Assembly (NCBI GenBank): GCA_964615765.1
Contig: CAZTQN010000007.1
Coordinates: 77,977-141,976 of the forward strand
DNA: 64,000 nt
DNA from: CAZTQN01 sp964615765
GTDB lineage: Bacteria > Planctomycetota > Phycisphaerae > Phycisphaerales > UBA1924
Reading direction: 5' to 3'
Below, in pieces: positions 52,579 to 62,690 of the stretch. Both the position numbers and the translations under genes were made by a program. The notes under the pieces are model-generated. The model worked only from the letters and a program-made list of their open reading frames with translations, had not been told where the DNA came from and did not search any database. Every line of letters begins with the position of its first letter. The stretch's first letter is position 1.

Positions 52579-54027
52579 TTAGTACCACTGGAACGCGGGC
52601 GTCGCGACGGCCAGACCGATCGCCTCGCGCTTGCGCGTCGTCGTCGGCGGGTCCGGCAGGAGGTAGGCGATGAGCCGATCGCGATCGGCGGTGGGGATTT
52701 GTCCGTTCATCAGCACCTCGCTGAGCCGGTCAACGACGCCGACGGCGGTGTTCGGCGCGTTCGCGAGCAGCGTCACGTCATTCACCCGGATGCCCTGCTG
52801 CGTGGTGTTGTTGAACCATTCGTTATTCAGCAGTGAGGCCCCGAAGTTCCAGCGCGGGAGCAGCAGGCTCGTCCACGAGGCCAGGTCGTCCGGGTAGCCG
52901 TCGGGCGGGGACCAGTCGTACGGCCCGTGCCCGGCCCGCGACAGCGGCGACTGCGCGTTGTTGGGCTGCGTCACCTCGGCGTTCAGCCCGCGCAGGGCCG
53001 AGACCAGGAGGTGCATGGGGCGCTTGAACTTCGGCGTGCGCGGCGGGACGGTCGGCGAGGTGAAGATGTGCCGCAGCATCGCCTTGATGTCGCCGCCGGT
53101 CGCGGTGTAGACCGCGGCGAGGCCGTCGATGAGCGTGCCGCTGGGGTTGTATCCCCAGAAGGCGGTCAGCATTTTCTTGGAGACGTAGCGGGCGGTGCTT
53201 GGGTGGGCGGCGAGGATGTTGAGGACGGTCTCGCCGTCCTGCTGCCCGCCGCCCGCCGGGATGACGGTGCCCAGGACGGTCTTCTGCGTGTTGTCGTGGT
53301 TCCCGGCGTTGTAGCGGAAGGTGTAGGCGTTTGCGCCGGCGCTGCTGGGCTGATACGTCCAGCCGGTGAAGCACTTGGCGACCTGCTGGACGTCGGCCTG
53401 GGTGTAGCCGCCGTCGACGCCCATGGTGTGCAGTTCCATGAGCTCGCGGGCGTAGTTTTCGTTCGGGGCGCCAACGCGGTTGGTGTCGTTGTTGAGGTAG
53501 ATGAGCATCGCCGGGCTGTGGGCGCTGGCGCGCAGCATGTCGGGGAAGGTGCCCAGCGCATTGGCGCGGACGACGTCGCGGTCGTCGGCCGTCTTGAGGA
53601 AGTTGACCGTGTCCTCGCGGATGTAGATGTTGAAGTGGTCGGTCCACATCTCGACGGCGCGTTCGAAGAGCTGGCGCCGGCTGAAGGTCGCGCGCATGAG
53701 GCGGGCGCGGATGAGCTGGTTCACGCCGTCGCCGGTCGAGGTCTGCTGGGCGAGCTGCTGCGGGGTGAAGGTCAGCGTCGGATAGTTGGTCGCCAGGTAG
53801 GTATCGAGGGCCGAGTCGTCGATGAGCGTGTGGTTGAGGTGATACTCGAGATAGCCCTGCGGGCCGAGGCGCGTGTAGATGGCGGCTTCCTGCTGAGTGA
53901 AGCCGAAGGTGAGGCGGTCGATGAGCTGTCGTGCGGCCCGCCGGTCGGCGAAGGCGGCCTTGAGGGGGACGGCCTCCGCGTCAAAGCTGGAGGGAAGAAC
54001 CGGCCCGCCGATGGTGAACGACGACAT
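52579..54027 (-). CDS. DUF1800-family protein
   Basis: 482 residues from ATG 54027, with GGAG 7 bases upstream. Family landmarks: RLTFGFTQQEAAIYTRLGPQ near residue 40, FERAVEMWTDHFNIYI, NDTNRVGAPNENYARELMEL with HTMGVDGGYTQ following, and the DV-x-x-VAKCFTGWT helix. It also has YVSKKMLTAFWG and GLAVATPAFQWY at the end. No classical Sec signal is visible. The family is of unknown function and is co-encoded with DUF1501. It is the first gene of a two-gene leftward operon with the DUF1501 gene. Confidence 0.9.
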   Translation of the reverse strand: MSSFTIGGPVLPSSFDAEAVPLKAAFADRRAARQLIDRLTFGFTQQEAAIYTRLGPQGYLEYHLNHTLIDDSALDTYLATNYPTLTFTPQQLAQQTSTGDGVNQLIRARLMRATFSRRQLFERAVEMWTDHFNIYIREDTVNFLKTADDRDVVRANALGTFPDMLRASAHSPAMLIYLNNDTNRVGAPNENYARELMELHTMGVDGGYTQADVQQVAKCFTGWTYQPSSAGANAYTFRYNAGNHDNTQKTVLGTVIPAGGGQQDGETVLNILAAHPSTARYVSKKMLTAFWGYNPSGTLIDGLAAVYTATGGDIKAMLRHIFTSPTVPPRTPKFKRPMHLLVSALRGLNAEVTQPNNAQSPLSRAGHGPYDWSPPDGYPDDLASWTSLLLPRWNFGASLLNNEWFNNTTQQGIRVNDVTLLANAPNTAVGVVDRLSEVLMNGQIPTADRDRLIAYLLPDPPTTTRKREAIGLAVATPAFQWY

Positions 54028-54410
54028 GGTCGAACTCCGGGTCCCCGCGCCCGCCGCGAACCGCACCGCCCGTGCCCACCGTTGCCGAACGCTCACAAGC
54101 CCGACGAGTCCGACGGGGACAGTCTGCCCGATCCGGACCGATCTGTCCAGCACAATCGCCGGCGATGTGCTGCAAAGCCGAACACGGTGCACGGTTTGTC
54201 CCCGCAGCGGGGTGGACGATCGCCGCGGCGGGGCGGGTGTATTCCCGCTGGAACCGGCTGCTGAGCGTGACCCAGCGGGCACGGGAACACGGCCCGGGCG
54301 GGCTCGGGACGGGGGGTCGGTCGGCTTTGGGGGTGGCCGGGCCTGCCTTGCTTTGGAGGCGGGCGGCGTTAGACTTTGGCGCGGCGGGACTTCGGTCGGC
54401 GTCGCACACC
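54028..54410. other. Intergenic region between the DUF1800 operon and tRNA-Gln, 383 bases
   Basis: This holds the leftward promoter of the DUF1800/DUF1501 operon, whose ribosome site GGAG is at 54035-54038, and on its right the promoter of the tRNA. TTGCTT at about 54349 and TTAGAC about 15 bases further on are the nearest to a -35/-10 pair for the tRNA, with short spacing, so this is weak. A small stem CCCCGC-AG-CGGGG is near 54200. No coding sequence was recognised. Confidence 0.4.
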
Positions 54411-54481
54411 AGGGGATTGGTGTAACGGTAGCACGACTGACTCTGACTCAGTTAGCCTAGGTTCGAATCCTAGATCCCCTA
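54411..54481 (+). tRNA. tRNA-Gln (anticodon CTG)
   Basis: 71 bases including the discriminator A at 54481. The acceptor stem AGGGGAT pairs with ATCCCCT. The D arm contains GGTGTAACGGTAGCAC. The anticodon arm ACTGA-CTCTGAC-TCAGT gives anticodon CTG, reading CAG codons for glutamine. The T arm is CTAGG-TTCGAAT-CCTAG. No CCA is encoded. The pattern closely matches bacterial tRNA-Gln. Confidence 0.95.
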
Positions 54482-54553
54482 TTTCTGGCTGATGACGCGC
54501 ACGCGACCGACGGCGAGAGCCCGCCGCGACGCCCCCAAGGCCGCCGGGCCCGC

Positions 54554-55456
54554 TTGCCGGGGTTTCGGCTTGCGCGCGTGGGCGCGGTGCTGCTCGTGCT
54601 CGCCGCGGCGGGGCGCATGAGCGGGCTGGTCGAGTCCATCACCTTCTACTTCCCGTCTCGCGAGACGTTCGTCACGCCGCTGGGCGTTGAGGATGTCTGG
54701 TTCACCACGCCCGACGGCGTGCGGCTGCACGGGTGGTTCATGCCGGCGACGAACGCTGGCAAGGGCGAGCGGCGGGCGACGGTGCTGCACTGTCACGGCA
54801 ACGCGGGCAACATCGAATCACACGTGGAGTTCTCGCGCTTTCTGTGCGACGCGGGCGTGCACGTGTTCCTGTTTGACTATCGGGGCTATGGCCGCTCTGA
54901 CCCGGCCCGGCAACTGTCGCGGGAGCGCCTCGTCACCGACGCGCTGGCGGCGTGGGACGCGATGGCGGCGCGGACGGATGTCGATGCCGAGCGCTCGGGC
55001 GTGTACGGCGTGAGCCTGGGCGGGGCGATCGCGGCGGCGGTGGCGGCGGAGCGACCGGGCGTGAGGGCCGTCGGGTTGGTGAGCGCGTTCGCGTCGTTCC
55101 CGTCCGTCGCGGCAGATCACGTGCCGCTGCTCGGGCCGGTGCTGATTCCGCGCGGGCGGGCCACGGCGGAGAGCGTGCGTGCGCTGGGCACGCGGCCGCT
55201 GCTGATCGTGCACGGCGGGGCGGATGACATCGTCCGCCCGCACCACGCCGAACGGATCGCCGCGGCGGCGCAGGCGGCCGGCGTATCTGTTGAACGTGTG
55301 GACGTGCCGGAGGCCGGGCACAATGACATCGCGGAGCACGCGGCGATGCGGGATGGGACGGCGGGGTTCTTTCGGCGAGTGCTGGTGGAGCTCCCCCCGA
55401 TCGGTGCGGGAAACGCGAAGCCTTCGGGCGTCGAGACCGGCCACATCGTTCGGTAA
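54554..55456 (+). CDS. Alpha/beta hydrolase with N-terminal membrane anchor
   Basis: 300 residues if TTG 54554 is the start; no ribosome site is visible, and GTG 54578 or ATG 54617 are later options. The N-terminus is one hydrophobic helix (VGAVLLVLAAAGRM), then ITFYFPSRETF, the FxP-x-R motif found before the fold in this subfamily (YqiA/BEM46-like). The catalytic triad: Ser in GVYGVSLGGAIAAAVA, Asp in GGADDIVRPHHA, and His in PEAGHNDI. The oxyanion segment is LHCHGNAGNIESH. BEM46-like hydrolases are membrane-bound and of unknown substrate. It lies just downstream of tRNA-Gln in the same direction. Confidence 0.85.
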   Translation: MPGFRLARVGAVLLVLAAAGRMSGLVESITFYFPSRETFVTPLGVEDVWFTTPDGVRLHGWFMPATNAGKGERRATVLHCHGNAGNIESHVEFSRFLCDAGVHVFLFDYRGYGRSDPARQLSRERLVTDALAAWDAMAARTDVDAERSGVYGVSLGGAIAAAVAAERPGVRAVGLVSAFASFPSVAADHVPLLGPVLIPRGRATAESVRALGTRPLLIVHGGADDIVRPHHAERIAAAAQAAGVSVERVDVPEAGHNDIAEHAAMRDGTAGFFRRVLVELPPIGAGNAKPSGVETGHIVR

Positions 55457-55566
55457 GCGTGGATCCATCGCGTGCCGTGACGGCGGCGCATTCCGCTCGC
55501 GAATCTGCGTGGCGTGCGCGACATCCAAATGTGCTGCCCACTGAGGCACTGACAGGAAACCAGACC

Positions 55567-56418
55567 ATGGCGGAGATCGCGTTTCTCGGGCTTGGGGCGA
55601 TGGGCGTCCGCATGGCGTCGCGGCTGATTGACGCGGGGCACCGTGTGCGCGTGTGGAACCGGTCGAAGGGGCCGGAAGCCGGGCTCGTTGAGCGTGGCGC
55701 CGTCGCGGCCGCGTCGCCGCGCGAGGCCGTGCGGGGGACAGCCGTTGCGTTGTCGATGGTGCGAGACGATGAGGCCTCGCGGCGTGTGTGGCTGGACGAG
55801 CGAACCGGCGCGCTGGGCGGGCTGGACGCGAAGGCCGTGGGGATCGAGTGCTCGACGGTGAGCGCGGCGTGGGTGCGCGAGTTGTCGGGGCGGTTTCGCG
55901 GCGCGGGGCGACATTTCCTGGACGCGCCGCTCTCCGGTTCCCGCCCGCAGGCGGAAGCCGGACAACTGGTGTTTCTGTGCGGGGGCGACGCGACGGATGT
56001 CGAGACGGCGCGCCCGGTCCTGCTCTCCTTGGGCAACGCTGTGCACCACTGCGGGGCGGCCGGGGCGGGAACGATCGTCAAACTGTTCGTGAACTCCATG
56101 GTGGCGACACAGGTCGCCGCGCTCGCGGAGCTTGTCGGTGCGGCCCGTGCGGCGGGGCTCGATCCGTCAAAGGCGGTGGAGGCGTTCGCGGGCACGATCG
56201 TGTGCAGCCCGTTCGCCAAGGCCGCGTCGGCGTCGATGCTTGCGGGCAAGTTCGACCCGCTGTTCCCGGTCGAACTGGTTGAGAAGGACCTCGGGTACGC
56301 CGAGGCGTTGGCGAAGGACATGCCGCTGACGCGCGCGGCCCGCGCGGTCTTCAGGCGCGCGGGCGAGCGTGGCTTGTCGGGTCAGCAGCTCACGGCGGTC
56401 GTCAAGCTGTACACCTGA
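55567..56418 (+). CDS. NAD(P)-dependent oxidoreductase of the 3-hydroxyisobutyrate dehydrogenase family
   Basis: 283 residues from ATG 55567, with AGGA about 10 bases upstream. The Rossmann start is IAFLGLGAMGVRMASRLIDA (GxGxMG), the substrate-binding motif DAPLSGSRPQAEAGQL (normally D-x-P-V-S-G), and the catalytic motif GAGTIVKLFVNSM with the active Lys (G-x-G-x-x-x-K-x-x-x-N). The helical C-terminal domain has FPVELVEKDLGYAEALAKD, typical of the family. Members oxidise 3-hydroxyacids or reduce semialdehydes such as tartronate or succinic semialdehyde. The substrate cannot be set from sequence. It stands alone between the hydrolase and the thiamine riboswitch. Confidence 0.88.
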   Translation: MAEIAFLGLGAMGVRMASRLIDAGHRVRVWNRSKGPEAGLVERGAVAAASPREAVRGTAVALSMVRDDEASRRVWLDERTGALGGLDAKAVGIECSTVSAAWVRELSGRFRGAGRHFLDAPLSGSRPQAEAGQLVFLCGGDATDVETARPVLLSLGNAVHHCGAAGAGTIVKLFVNSMVATQVAALAELVGAARAAGLDPSKAVEAFAGTIVCSPFAKAASASMLAGKFDPLFPVELVEKDLGYAEALAKDMPLTRAARAVFRRAGERGLSGQQLTAVVKLYT

Positions 56419-56479
56419 GACCGCCCTGCCCGCCCGGTGTCGGGCGTGCGCGGATTGCTCACGCCGTCTATGATGATTT

Positions 56480-56602
56480 GTTCGCTCGGGGCGCGGCCGG
56501 GCACAGGCGGGACGCCTGGGCCACCTTCCAGTTCATCTGGAACCGACCGCTGAGATGCACCCGTTGAACCTGATCCGGTTCGCACCGGCGGAGGGAAGCG
56601 AC
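56480..56602 (+). promoter_or_regulatory. TPP riboswitch upstream of thiC
   Basis: The conserved THI-element core is present in order: CGGGGCGC near 56487, CGCTGAGAT at about 56550, ACCCGTTGAACCTGATC (the pyrophosphate-sensor side), and ACCGGCGGAGGGAAGCG ending at 56600. P1 can be closed by TCGCT (56482-56486) with AGCGA (56597-56601). A long P3 extension lies at about 56493-56545. It senses thiamine pyrophosphate and should lower thiC expression when TPP is plentiful. The thiC start is 81 bases downstream. Confidence 0.95.
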
Positions 56603-56682
56603 GTTGGCCTCGGGTCGCCCATCGCGGCTCGAACTCGGACAACGGCGAATCCCGGCCCGCGGCGAACCGCCGAGGATTTCGC

Positions 56683-58722
<2,040 letters not shown>

Positions 58723-58747
58723 TTGCACTCCGCGACGAAGCTCAACG

Positions 58748-59407
58748 ATGCCGCATCTCGAGTTGCCGTTTTGGTTCGAGCAGTGGCGTACGCGCACTTC
58801 GGAGCCGGCGCGGCTGTGGGGCCTAGCGCTCGGCGCCGATCTGGCGCTGCTGAACGGCGCACGCCTCGATTGCCTGCACACCCCATACTCGCGAGCGGCA
58901 GAGCGGGAGAGTCTTCGGGTTTGGTGGCGTGTGACCTCAACGCACGAGCTGCGACACCAGCTCGAATCGTTGTTCGACAACGGGCACGCGGACCTGTTCA
59001 CGCGCATCGTGTACGCGTGCAGCGAGGGCCTGGCGTTCGCGCCCAATCTCGATGACGGGACGGTGCGCCGCATCGAGTTCGTGCGAAGCCGCCTGCCCGA
59101 GTGCCGCAGGGCGGGGCACACGCGAGCATTTGATCTTGGGCGCGTGCCCAACCTTGCCCGATTCGGCTACACCGCAGGATTCATCGACGCGGTGGAGTCG
59201 TGGAAATGGGTGGAGCGGGCCGCCATTGAGACCCAGCCGCTCTTCCCATCCTGGGCGGAGTTCGCGTTTAACTATCATCTCGGCCATCAATTCTGGGACG
59301 CCGCACATCCCAGCAACAAGAACTTCTTCCCGCACCGCGACTATCTGTTGACCGACGCGCAGAGTCCGTGGGTGCGATTGCCATGGGATCTCTGCCTTAA
59401 CGCGTAA
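58748..59407 (+). CDS. DUF1266-like protein
   Basis: 219 residues from ATG 58748, 26 bases after the thiC stop; no ribosome site is visible. The C-terminal ~130 residues follow the DUF1266 pattern: AFDLGRVPNLARFGYTAGFI, DAVESWKWVERAAIETQPLF, PSWAEFAFNYHLGHQFWD. The N-terminal part has W-RVTSTHELRHQLESLFDNG, the usual 'W-x-[IV]-x-[ST]-x-x-x-L-x-x-x-L-x-x-L-x-x-x-G' beginning. The domain is of unknown function. No signal or membrane segment is present. It may be on the thiC transcript but has no evident role in thiamine synthesis. Confidence 0.78.
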   Translation: MPHLELPFWFEQWRTRTSEPARLWGLALGADLALLNGARLDCLHTPYSRAAERESLRVWWRVTSTHELRHQLESLFDNGHADLFTRIVYACSEGLAFAPNLDDGTVRRIEFVRSRLPECRRAGHTRAFDLGRVPNLARFGYTAGFIDAVESWKWVERAAIETQPLFPSWAEFAFNYHLGHQFWDAAHPSNKNFFPHRDYLLTDAQSPWVRLPWDLCLNA

Positions 59408-59577
59408 AGATCGCAGAACCAAGCCAAGCCTCTGGCGCTGGCACTCACGATGCCGCGTGCCGTTCCACGAAGGCACGAGCGTGATCGTGTCTGACTCACT
59501 CTCAGCACGGGAAGGGATCGTTCCGCCCTACACTGGGCGTGGGCGATTTCTTCGTGCGAGCACACAAGGGCAGGGTT

Positions 59578-60198
59578 ATGAACCAGAACATTCTGAGCGA
59601 ACTGGCGGAGCGCATACGGGCCGGCCTCGCAGAAGGGTTTGACGGCCCTGAGGTCGTTCTCGAGCTCGCGATCGAGAGCGTGTCCACGGACGACGACGAC
59701 CCGGGCATCAGGGATGCCGCACGGTCCGTTCTTGCTCAGGTAATGGAAGAGCGGCAGCGTGAGCAGCAGGACTGGCCGGCGATCACGGACTGCGACCGGC
59801 TTGATGCTGCGTTCGAAGAACTCAACGCCACGGGCATCGCCGCCCGTCACCACTGGACATGCTGCGGCACATGCGGCGTAGGACAAATGCAGGACGAGCT
59901 GGAACGCCTTTCGGAGAGTTCGGAGGGCCCGCTCGTTCGCGGCTATGCGTTCTATGACCAGCAGGGCACGGAGTTCGCGGCCAGCGACGGCCTGCTTTAT
60001 CTCAACTTTGGATCGGCCGGAGAGTTTGCTTCGGATGCCGAGTACGAAGCGAGGAGCGTCGAAATCGCGATCGAGGTGCGCGATGTTCTTGAATCACACG
60101 GGCTGGCCGTTACCTGGGATGGAACGTACGGGCAGCGGCCCGCGGTGACCATGGTGTGGCAGCGCCGCCAGCGGCCGCCGCGGTTTTGCGAGGAGTGA
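59578..60198 (+). CDS. DUF6891-like protein with C-x-x-C site
   Basis: 206 residues from ATG 59578 (GTG 59539 would add 13). The N-terminal part is helical (ILSELAERIRAGLAEGFDGP). The body has WPAITDCDRLDAAFEELNAT, GIAARHHWTCCGTCGVGQMQ, RGYAFYDQQGTEFA, GLLYLNFGS and GLAVTWDGTYGQRPAVTMVW, in the order I know from the DUF6891 family. TCCGTCG is a possible metal or redox Cys pair. The function is unknown. It stands alone, 170 bases from the DUF1266-like gene on the same strand. Confidence 0.72.
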   Translation: MNQNILSELAERIRAGLAEGFDGPEVVLELAIESVSTDDDDPGIRDAARSVLAQVMEERQREQQDWPAITDCDRLDAAFEELNATGIAARHHWTCCGTCGVGQMQDELERLSESSEGPLVRGYAFYDQQGTEFAASDGLLYLNFGSAGEFASDAEYEARSVEIAIEVRDVLESHGLAVTWDGTYGQRPAVTMVWQRRQRPPRFCEE

Positions 60199-60270
60199 CC
60201 GGGCAGACGCCACGGAGACGCCGAGTCGCAGAGCAGTCCAGAATCGCGGCAGCCCGCTTATACTTGCCTC

Positions 60271-60843
60271 ATGGGCTTGGCTCCCCACATCATGGCCATT
60301 GACCGCATTCAGAAGCGTCTGCACACGTGCACAAGCGCCCTAGACGCGGCGGGCATCCCGTACGCGGTTGTCGGCGGGAACGCGGTCGCCGCGTGGGTTG
60401 GTCGTGTTGATCCCGGTGCTACGCGAGCGACGAAGGACGTCGACATTCTGGTCCGCCGCGTCGACGTTCCGCGCGTGACCGCCGCGCTCGCCGCCCGCGG
60501 GTTTGTCCGCGAGGATCTCCGTGACATTGTCCTCTTTCTCGATCCCGGCGAACCGAGCCGGAAGTCCGGCATTCATCTGGTGTGGGCGTCGGAGCGGCTG
60601 CGGCCTTCGTACACCGAATCATCTCCCGACGTCACGGAGTCCGAACGCGACCCAGAGGGCTTCGTCGTCGTTTCGCTGCTCGGCTTGCTGCGCATGAAGC
60701 TCACGAGCTTCCGCGACGTTGATCGCGTGCACGTCGCCGATATGCTGGGCGTCGGGCTTGTAACCGATCAGGTCCGCAGGAATCTGCCGCCTTCGCTCGT
60801 GGAACGGCTCGAACAAATCGAGCGTTCGATGTCTGAGGAGTAG
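60271..60843 (+). CDS. Nucleotidyltransferase-fold protein (AbiEii/MNT-like)
   Basis: 190 residues from ATG 60271; ATG 60292 is a possible later start. Residues ~28-60 give YAVVGGNAVAAW, then ATRATKDVDILVRRVDV, the GG-x-A and D-x-D pattern of small nucleotidyltransferases such as AbiEii-type and minimal kanamycin transferase-like enzymes. The rest is helical with LLRMKLTSFRDVDRVHVADML, a stretch that often follows in such proteins (K-L-x-[AS]-x-x-x-R-x-x-x-D-x-x-D). No clear antitoxin partner lies beside it. It could be a toxin-antitoxin remnant, a resistance gene or a housekeeping transferase. Confidence 0.75.
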   Translation: MGLAPHIMAIDRIQKRLHTCTSALDAAGIPYAVVGGNAVAAWVGRVDPGATRATKDVDILVRRVDVPRVTAALAARGFVREDLRDIVLFLDPGEPSRKSGIHLVWASERLRPSYTESSPDVTESERDPEGFVVVSLLGLLRMKLTSFRDVDRVHVADMLGVGLVTDQVRRNLPPSLVERLEQIERSMSEE

Positions 60844-60889
60844 GGCAGGCTCCGGACACCCGGGGGCGCGTGCGAATACCCTCCCCACC

Positions 60890-61882
60890 ATGTCCCGCCT
60901 CCCCATCACCAAGACGTACAAGCTCTTCATCGACGGCAAGTTCCCGCGTTCCGAGAGCGGCCGCAGCCGTGTGATTCAGGGGCGAGACGGCGGGGTGTAC
61001 GCGCACGTCTGCGATGCGAGCCGGAAGGACGTGCGTGACGCCGTCACCGCGGCTCGCGGGGCGCTCGGCAAGTGGCGCGACATGACCGCGTACAACCGCG
61101 GGCAGATCCTGTACCGCCTCGCCGAGATGCTCGAGGGCAAGCGGGGCGAACTGATCGAAGCGATCTCGGCCGCCGCGGTGAGCCCGGGTGATGTGGGCGC
61201 CGCGAATGGGTCGTCGGCTCGCACCAGCACGAAGACCGGAGCCCGAGCCGGCGGCGTGAAGAGCAAAACCAAGGGCGCCGCGCGGCCGCCCGTGATGGAC
61301 GCGGACGAAGAAGTCGCCCGCGCGATCGATCGCGTGGTGCATTACGCCGGCTGGGCGGACAAATACGCGCAGGTGCTCGGCTCGTCGAACAGTGTCGCCG
61401 GGCCGTATCACAACTTCACGATTCCCGAGCCGACGGGCGTGATCGCGGTGCTCTCGCCCGATGCGCCGGCCCCCCCACTGCTCGGGTTGCTGTCGCTGTT
61501 GGCCCCGACGATCTGCCCGGGGAACACGGCGGTCGTCGTCACGGGGGAAAGCGGGCCCGCGGCGCTCGTGGGCGTGGTGCTCGCCGAGGCGCTCGCGACC
61601 AGCGACGTGCCCCCCGGCGTGGTGAACCTGCTCACCGGCAAGCGCGGCGAACTCGCGCCCGCGATCGCGAGCCACCGCGACATCGACGGCGTGCTCGCGA
61701 CGCGCGGGCCGGGCGGCCTCTCGCCGGAGCACGAGACCGTCATCCGCGAGGGCGTCGCGGAGAACCTCAAGCGTGTGACCGTACAGACCACGACCTTCGT
61801 GGATGACGCGGACGCACAGGGTCTGCACTGGATTCAGCCGCTGGTGGAGAGCAAAACCATCTGGCACCCCAGCGCCTGCTGA
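60890..61882 (+). CDS. Truncated aldehyde-dehydrogenase-like protein lacking the catalytic half
   Basis: 330 residues from ATG 60890, against ~480 for full enzymes. The N-terminal part is normal: YKLFIDGKFPRSESGR, then DVRDAVTAARGALGKWRDMT, AYNRGQILYRLAEMLEGKR and a GPYHNFTIPEPTGVIAVLSP segment. APTICPGNTAVVVTGESGPA is the cofactor strand (normally PALAAGNTVVxKPSE), and DVPPGVVNLLTG matches the P-x-G-V-x-N-x-[VL]-x-G motif. The catalytic Glu and Cys regions (E-x-GG and G-Q-x-C) are missing. The end is WIQPLVESKTIWHPSAC. A hydrophilic insertion (ARTSTKTGARAGGVKSKTKG) lies near residue 115. The following bases hold another gene, so no lost fragment was found. Confidence 0.8.
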   Translation: MSRLPITKTYKLFIDGKFPRSESGRSRVIQGRDGGVYAHVCDASRKDVRDAVTAARGALGKWRDMTAYNRGQILYRLAEMLEGKRGELIEAISAAAVSPGDVGAANGSSARTSTKTGARAGGVKSKTKGAARPPVMDADEEVARAIDRVVHYAGWADKYAQVLGSSNSVAGPYHNFTIPEPTGVIAVLSPDAPAPPLLGLLSLLAPTICPGNTAVVVTGESGPAALVGVVLAEALATSDVPPGVVNLLTGKRGELAPAIASHRDIDGVLATRGPGGLSPEHETVIREGVAENLKRVTVQTTTFVDDADAQGLHWIQPLVESKTIWHPSAC

Positions 61883-61952
61883 CTGTACAATCGGATGTCG
61901 CGAACTGGAAGAGCGGCTTTTGCCGCGGTGGCGGGCGGTCAGGAGATTGGTC

Positions 61953-62615
61953 ATGGGTCTGGCTGTGAAACTGGGCACGGCGGGTGCGTTCGGGCTGGTG
62001 GCGGTGGCGGGCGTGGCGATCGCGCTGGCGCAGCCGACGCAGGCGCCCACGGCGCCGAAGTCCGAACAGCCCAAGACCGAAACGCCCAAGACCGATGCGC
62101 CGAAGTCCGACGCGCCGGGCACGAAGGCCGCCGAGGACACGCTGCCCAAGTGGCCGGAGATCAAGTCGAAGCAGTTGTACGCCCAGGTCGATTTCCGCGG
62201 GAAGCCGGCGCCGAAGTGGGAAGTGGAGAAGTGGCTGCGTGACGAGCCGTCGCGCGATGGCAAGGTGGTGGTGGTGGATTTCTGGGCGACGTGGTGCGGC
62301 CCCTGCCGCGCGCTGATCCCGGAACTCAACGCGTGGCACAAGGAGTTCAAGGACGACGTGGTCATCGTCGGGCTGAGCGACGAGAAGGCCACCATCGTCA
62401 GCGACTTCATGCGCAAGACGACGGTCGAGTACCCGATGGCCGTCGACACCGCCTCGAAGATGAAGAACGCGCTGAAGGTGCAGGCCATCCCGCACGTGAT
62501 GGTCATCGACTCCAAGGGCATCGTCCGCTGGCAGGGCTTCCCGCAGCTCGGCGGCGATCGGCTGACCAAGGACGTGCTGGCCCAGATCGTCGCGGCGGAC
62601 AAGGCGCGGCGGTAA
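61953..62615 (+). CDS. TlpA-like periplasmic thioredoxin
   Basis: 220 residues from ATG 61953, with AGGAG 7 bases upstream. The signal or anchor helix (AGAFGLVAVAGVAIALAQ) is followed by a Lys/Pro/Thr-rich linker built of near-repeats (KSEQPKTETPKTDAPKSDAP). The thioredoxin fold then has VVVVDFWATWCGPCRALIPE, with redox-active C-G-P-C, and the cis-proline motif in VQAIPHVMVID. VDFWATWCGPC is the TlpA/ResA signature. It probably reduces or oxidises exported proteins, for example in cytochrome c maturation. It follows the aldehyde-dehydrogenase-like gene by 70 bases. Confidence 0.88.
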   Translation: MGLAVKLGTAGAFGLVAVAGVAIALAQPTQAPTAPKSEQPKTETPKTDAPKSDAPGTKAAEDTLPKWPEIKSKQLYAQVDFRGKPAPKWEVEKWLRDEPSRDGKVVVVDFWATWCGPCRALIPELNAWHKEFKDDVVIVGLSDEKATIVSDFMRKTTVEYPMAVDTASKMKNALKVQAIPHVMVIDSKGIVRWQGFPQLGGDRLTKDVLAQIVAADKARR

Positions 62616-62619
62616 AGCA

Positions 62620-62675
62620 GGCACTGGGCACTGGGCACTAGGTGTAGGGACCAGGCACCGGGCACCAGGCACCAG
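62620..62675. repeat. Word-like tract of GGCACT/GGCACC between converging genes
   Basis: GGCACTGGGCACTGGGCACT, then AGGTGTAGGGACCAGGCACC, then GGGCACCAGGCACCAG. Two runs of a 7-8 base word (GGGCACT, then [CG]GGCACC) stand in direct orientation, separated by a short unrelated stretch. Unlike the other elements, no inverted arm was found. It lies between the TlpA-like gene and psuG, which converge. Confidence 0.7.
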
Positions 62676-62690
62676 CGTGGGAACACCGCA

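Noticed and set aside
61883..61952. A frameshift hiding the missing half of the aldehyde dehydrogenase
   Set aside because: Only 70 bases separate it from the TlpA-like gene, and no frame there encodes the E-x-GG or G-Q-x-C motifs.
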